Source: Cellvibrionaceae bacterium (GTDB lineage: Bacteria > Pseudomonadota > Gammaproteobacteria > Pseudomonadales > Cellvibrionaceae). Taken from it: a DNA stretch of 9,688 nucleotides. This document shows, in pieces, positions 7,031 to 9,688 of this stretch. The translations under genes and the position numbers were made by a program. The DNA lies in NCBI GenBank assembly GCA_021151525.1, contig JAGKXD010000136.1, positions 1 to 9,688 on the forward strand. The letters run 5' to 3'. The number at the start of each line of letters is the position of its first letter. Position 1 is the first letter of the stretch. The notes beneath the pieces were generated by a model. The model saw nothing but the letters and a program-made list of their open reading frames with translations. It searched no databases and was not told where the DNA came from.

Positions 7031-9313
7031 TTAAAGACCCCAAAGAGCATTTAACAGCGAGGTTTTACGGGTATCGAAATCACCCCATTGACCCCACTTG
7101 TCGTCTGCACTGACTGGATCCCACGGCGTGGTGTACCAACCCATGGTATCTGCTGACTCTGGGTTCAGAGACCAGTAGCAAGCGTTGATGCCTTTCTTCT
7201 TGAAGTAAGCACCCGCCGCTTGTTGCCATTGTTGATCCACATTAGTGGTTACGTGGCTCCACATGTTGCGCACGTTTTGTTTAGTTTTTAATGGCCAATC
7301 CATATTTCCGCCAAATTCACCAACGAGAATACCGTAGCCCAATTGACGCAAGTAACCGAAGTGCTCTTCCCAACCTTTTTCAAGCTGGGTTGGATTGATC
7401 ACAATCTTACACTTAGCGTTGCCCGCATCATCACCTTCAAGACCAGCACAACCAGCCTGAGTCTGATCGACGAATTGCTTCTGTACGAATACAGATGGGC
7501 CATAGGTGTGTGGAGAAATCAGGAGTTGATCCTTAGGAATGTTGAGCGGATTAGCACCTGCTTCATACAAGTTTTCACCCCAGTTAGGGTTAGTCGCTGT
7601 ATCACCGAAAGGTACGGCATCTTTGGTGGTTGGGGTTCCATCTTGAGTATTCGCGTTACCAGAAATACCTTCAACAATCACGATCATGTTGGGGTTAACT
7701 GAGTTAATGGCTTGGTAGGCGTGCTCAGAGAGAGTTTTCCAATCGGCCCAGGTGTAGTCAAAGGGTTCGTTGAAAATATCGATACCGAGAATGTTGTCCA
7801 CACCTAACTTAGCCGACAAACCTGCAACTTCCTTCAAGTTAGCAAGCCACTTAGTTTCATCGTAAGCCTGAATATGGCTTACAGAACTTGGGTTGTTGGT
7901 TGCAGAACAAGAGTAGGTTTCACGCGTGAAGTCATAGTTAGCACGGTTTGCATCTACGTAAGGAGGACGCGCATCCAAACGACCTGCACGCCAGCCCACG
8001 TAGTTGGAGCAAGAGTGAATGTCGATAAACAATTGAATATTGTTTTGCGCAGCCAACTTGATGAAATCTTCCAAGGCCTGACGCGCATTGGTTTGACGCA
8101 CAGATTGGTGGTTTTTCAGGTTTGGATCTTTACCTTGTGGGTCAGTTGCGTCCAAGGTTTGGGGAGAGATTGGTAAGCGCAGCATAGTGATGCCTTTCGC
8201 TTTCAACTCAGTCATACCTTGCTGGATAGTACGGCCAGAACCAGCACCGCCATTCACCCACCACATGTTGCCCATGTAGAGCTCCATTGGCGCGCCGCTT
8301 GGGTTGGTTGCATCGTTAGATGGCTCATGACGACCTTCCAAACCGAACCAGTTACCACAGCGAGCCGGTACTACAGTACCGTCTTTGGTGATGTTGCCAT
8401 CAGCGTTCACACGGAACTTACCAAGCACAGCGCCTTTAGAGCTTGAAGTACTGGTGGTAGTGCTTGATGAAGCAGAGGTAGTAACAGAGCTGGCAACGCT
8501 CGATTTGCTCGTGCTTACACTAGAGCTGGTTTTGGTACTTGATGAAGATGATGTGGTTGCAACAGATGACGAAGATACCGCGCAACCATTCACTACACCG
8601 TAAGGCGCAGGCTGTGCAGCACAAGTAGTGTTTGCGATACAGCTCTTACCATTCTCATAACCCCAGCCAGACGTTGTGGTTACGCAAGATGGGTAAAGCG
8701 TGCCGTACCAATTACATTGTGAAGTGGTTGCACAAGTTGCCGATGAACTTGAGCTGGCAACGCTACTTACTACGCTACTAACAACACTGCTTGCAACCGA
8801 GCTTTTTGATGAGCTGGTGCTAGGCGCAGAGCTGGCTACAGAACTTGAGCTAGGTACTGAACTAGCAACCGAGCTTTTTGAGCTGGAAGATGTAGTCGCC
8901 ACTGAACTGCTGGTAACCGTTGAACAGACCGCACCCGTAATGGTGGGCTTCTCAGCTGCTGCAGTGCTGTTTTTGTCGCCTTGCACGCCGAAGCTCACAG
9001 ACTGTCCCGGTTGGATCACTTTGTTCCAATCCAAGGCCGTTGCTGTGTAAGGGTTGCTGCCGCTCAAGGTAGCGTTCCAAGAGCTGGTGATTTTGTTATT
9101 GGTGTACTGCCAGCCAACAGTCCAGCCGTTTACGGCTGTTGTGCCATCGTTGGTAATGGTAATGGAGCCTTGAAAGCCGGTGTTCCACTCATTCACGACT
9201 GTATAGCTACAGCTTGCCGCGTGTGCTTGACCCGCCACGGCAAAGCTCAAGCCTAGCGCTGCCGCCAGACCAAGAGTTTTGCTGCTTAGGGCATGTTTCA
9301 TTGGAGCTTGCAT
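7031..9313 (-). CDS. Secreted multimodular cellulase: CBM2, CBM10, GH5 catalytic domain
   Basis: This is a secreted, cellulose-targeted beta-1,4-glucanase of 760 residues. The signal peptide ends at AHA (30-32). A CBM2 follows (about 33-130), closed by C35 and C130 and carrying the W43, W64, W69 and W79 tryptophans. Serine-rich linker 1 covers 131-193. A CBM10 (194-244) has six cysteines (C194, C200, C210, C225, C231, C244) and the motifs CNWYGTLYPSC and GWGYENGKSC. Linker 2 covers 245-294. The GH5 domain (about 296-760) shows R379, H433 (DIHS), the acid/base E516 in FNEPF, H602 and Y604, the nucleophile E666 in GEFGG, and W714. It resembles the Acidothermus E1/GH5_1 type, from memory. The first ATG is chosen because GGAG (9324-9327) lies 10 bases before it; a second ATG four codons later lacks such a site. 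Its upstream leader is unusually structured and has a LacI-style palindrome. Confidence 0.95.
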   Translation of the reverse strand: MQAPMKHALSSKTLGLAAALGLSFAVAGQAHAASCSYTVVNEWNTGFQGSITITNDGTTAVNGWTVGWQYTNNKITSSWNATLSGSNPYTATALDWNKVIQPGQSVSFGVQGDKNSTAAAEKPTITGAVCSTVTSSSVATTSSSSKSSVASSVPSSSSVASSAPSTSSSKSSVASSVVSSVVSSVASSSSSATCATTSQCNWYGTLYPSCVTTTSGWGYENGKSCIANTTCAAQPAPYGVVNGCAVSSSSVATTSSSSSTKTSSSVSTSKSSVASSVTTSASSSTTTSTSSSKGAVLGKFRVNADGNITKDGTVVPARCGNWFGLEGRHEPSNDATNPSGAPMELYMGNMWWVNGGAGSGRTIQQGMTELKAKGITMLRLPISPQTLDATDPQGKDPNLKNHQSVRQTNARQALEDFIKLAAQNNIQLFIDIHSCSNYVGWRAGRLDARPPYVDANRANYDFTRETYSCSATNNPSSVSHIQAYDETKWLANLKEVAGLSAKLGVDNILGIDIFNEPFDYTWADWKTLSEHAYQAINSVNPNMIVIVEGISGNANTQDGTPTTKDAVPFGDTATNPNWGENLYEAGANPLNIPKDQLLISPHTYGPSVFVQKQFVDQTQAGCAGLEGDDAGNAKCKIVINPTQLEKGWEEHFGYLRQLGYGILVGEFGGNMDWPLKTKQNVRNMWSHVTTNVDQQWQQAAGAYFKKKGINACYWSLNPESADTMGWYTTPWDPVSADDKWGQWGDFDTRKTSLLNALWGL
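8793..8881 (-). repeat. In-frame 17-bp direct repeat within serine linker 1
   Basis: The plus-strand sequence GCAACCGAGCTTTTTGA occurs identically at 8793-8809 and 8865-8881, exactly 72 bases (24 codons) apart, both encoding part of an SSKSSVAS stretch. This suggests linker growth by in-frame duplication, as is common in serine linkers of secreted cellulases, rather than a mobile element. Confidence 0.7.
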
Positions 9314-9345
9314 AGAAAGAATTCTCCGATCGTAAGTTGCACGTT

Positions 9346-9360
9346 AAGGGCCATGGGCCC
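9346..9360 (-). repeat. GC-rich short hairpin ahead of the cellulase ribosome site
   Basis: On the minus strand GGGCC, a CAT loop and GGCCC form a 5-bp GC stem about 20 bases upstream of the GGAG ribosome site of the CBM2-CBM10-GH5 gene. It could influence translation start or simply extend the structured leader. The exact pairing register is ambiguous because the sequence is nearly self-complementary. Confidence 0.45.
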
Positions 9361-9380
9361 CGCCATTTATTATTTATTCA

Positions 9381-9487
9381 CCCCTTTCGGGAGGGGCGAT
9401 TGGGACTCTCAACTCCTGTCGCTTGCAGGTGTGCAAGCAGGACACAGCATCAGCCGATAGCTGTGCCATACCTGTGGTCCAACCACA
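9381..9487 (-). promoter_or_regulatory. Cluster of four hairpins in the 5' leader of the CBM2-CBM10-GH5 gene (candidate cis-regulatory RNA)
   Basis: Read on the minus strand in transcript order there are four stems. The first is TGTGGT/ACCACA (9482-9487 with 9473-9478), with a three-base loop. The second is GGCACAGC/GCTGTGTC (9460-9467 with 9441-9448), eight pairs including one G-U, with an 11-base loop. The third is GCTTGCA/TGCAAGC (9432-9438 with 9421-9427), with a four-base loop; an extra outer TCCTG/CAGGA pairing (9438-9442 with 9414-9418) is possible. The fourth is CCCCT/AGGGG (9392-9396 with 9381-9385), which can also fold as CCC-GAAA-GGG with a GNRA tetraloop. Together they cover most of 107 bases and end about 65 bases before the start codon. 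I could not match this to a riboswitch consensus I know, including c-di-GMP-I, TPP, cobalamin and glycine. The function is inferred from structure only. Confidence 0.5.
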
Positions 9488-9528
9488 TTTGGGGGCGAAA
9501 AAACTACAACGCCTGATAAATCAAGACG

Positions 9529-9550
9529 CCTCAATGCCGAGCAATTGAGG
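9529..9550 (-). repeat. 7-bp stem-loop upstream of the hairpin cluster
   Basis: CCTCAAT (9529-9535) and ATTGAGG (9544-9550) are perfect inverted repeats around an eight-base spacer. It may be the first structured element of the leader, if transcription starts upstream of it, or a protein-binding site. No U-tract follows in either direction, so it is not an obvious terminator. Confidence 0.5.
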
Positions 9551-9619
9551 TGGAAATTTTCTTGTGAATAGATTTTTGAAACCGTAAAACAACATTATTG
9601 TTATTATTTTTGCCGCAAC

Positions 9620-9633
9620 TGACAGCGCTGTCA
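9620..9633 (-). promoter_or_regulatory. LacI-family-style operator palindrome upstream of the cellulase
   Basis: TGACAGCGCTGTCA is a perfect 14-bp palindrome with the central CG step typical of LacI/GalR-family operators. It has the same layout as the CelR operator of Thermobifida, which has GGGAGCGCTCCC at its core. It lies about 307 bases upstream of the CBM2-CBM10-GH5 start codon. No strong -35/-10 pair could be placed next to it, so the target promoter and its direction are inferred. A gene beyond the right edge could also be the target. Confidence 0.6.
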
Positions 9634-9688
9634 TTTTTACTCTTATTGAGGGATCAGTTCTAGACCTAGTTAACACTTAGTAATATTT

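Larger units (their letters stand above)
9314..9688. other. Upstream region of the CBM2-CBM10-GH5 gene
   Basis: These 375 bases carry no long open frame. They contain, from the gene outward, a GGAG ribosome site (9324-9327), a GC hairpin, the hairpin cluster, a further stem-loop, an AT-rich stretch (about 9551-9612) and the 14-bp palindrome. A short frame (9298-9366, minus strand) is described under findings. The last 50 bases show nothing I can name. The unusual length and structure suggest a long untranslated leader. Confidence 0.55.

Noticed and set aside
8432..8923. CRISPR-like or satellite repeat array
   Set aside because: The repeats are codon-phased serine linker units within an open reading frame, without regular spacers.
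8700..9050. Leucine/glutamate-rich open frame on the plus strand opposite the serine linker and CBM2
   Set aside because: Its repetitive composition is simply the reverse complement of serine/valine/alanine linker codons; no independent gene signal was seen.
9381..9487. c-di-GMP-I (GEMM) or other named riboswitch
   Set aside because: The conserved GEMM core segments and the conserved TPP, cobalamin and glycine motifs are not present; the region is reported only as an unclassified structured leader.
9562..9583. CRP-like site around TGTGAATAGATTTTTGAAAC
   Set aside because: Only the TGTGA half matches; the opposite half lacks TCACA.

Overview
This window looks like chromosomal DNA of a plant-polysaccharide-degrading gammaproteobacterium, most likely Cellvibrio or a close relative. 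The evidence is two secreted family 5 glycoside hydrolases with long serine-rich linkers (runs of SSVASS/SSSKSS), a CBM2 plus CBM10 arrangement typical of Cellvibrio cellulases and xylanases, and moderate GC content. The genus call is inference from protein style, not from a database search.

Layout. Positions 15-4288 (minus strand) hold a two-gene efflux operon: a lipoprotein membrane-fusion protein (AcrA/MexA type) followed 5 bases later by a full-length RND inner-membrane pump (AcrB/MexB type). Any outer-membrane channel gene would lie beyond the left edge. A TetR/AcrR-type repressor gene (4586-5221, plus strand) is divergent from the operon. The 297-base space between them contains a good sigma70 promoter for each direction. 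At each predicted transcription start lies a copy of a sequence very close to the E. coli AcrR operator, so the repressor probably controls both its own gene and the pump.

Positions 5527-6924 (plus) encode a secreted GH5 endoglucanase of the GH5_2 kind, with a serine linker and a C-terminal module of about 90 residues that I cannot assign. Positions 7031-9313 (minus) encode a second secreted GH5 cellulase with the order signal peptide, CBM2, serine linker, CBM10, serine linker, GH5. The two cellulase genes converge on one strong bidirectional Rho-independent terminator (6951-6984).

The right end (9314-9688) has no long gene but is dense in signals on the minus strand: a perfect 14-bp LacI-family-style palindrome (9620-9633), a 7-bp stem-loop (9529-9550) and a run of four clustered hairpins (9381-9487), all upstream of the CBM2-CBM10-GH5 gene. 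I read this as a long, structured, probably regulated leader. I found no mobile element, CRISPR array, tRNA or rRNA. The least explained parts are this leader, the palindrome and the C-terminal module of the first cellulase.
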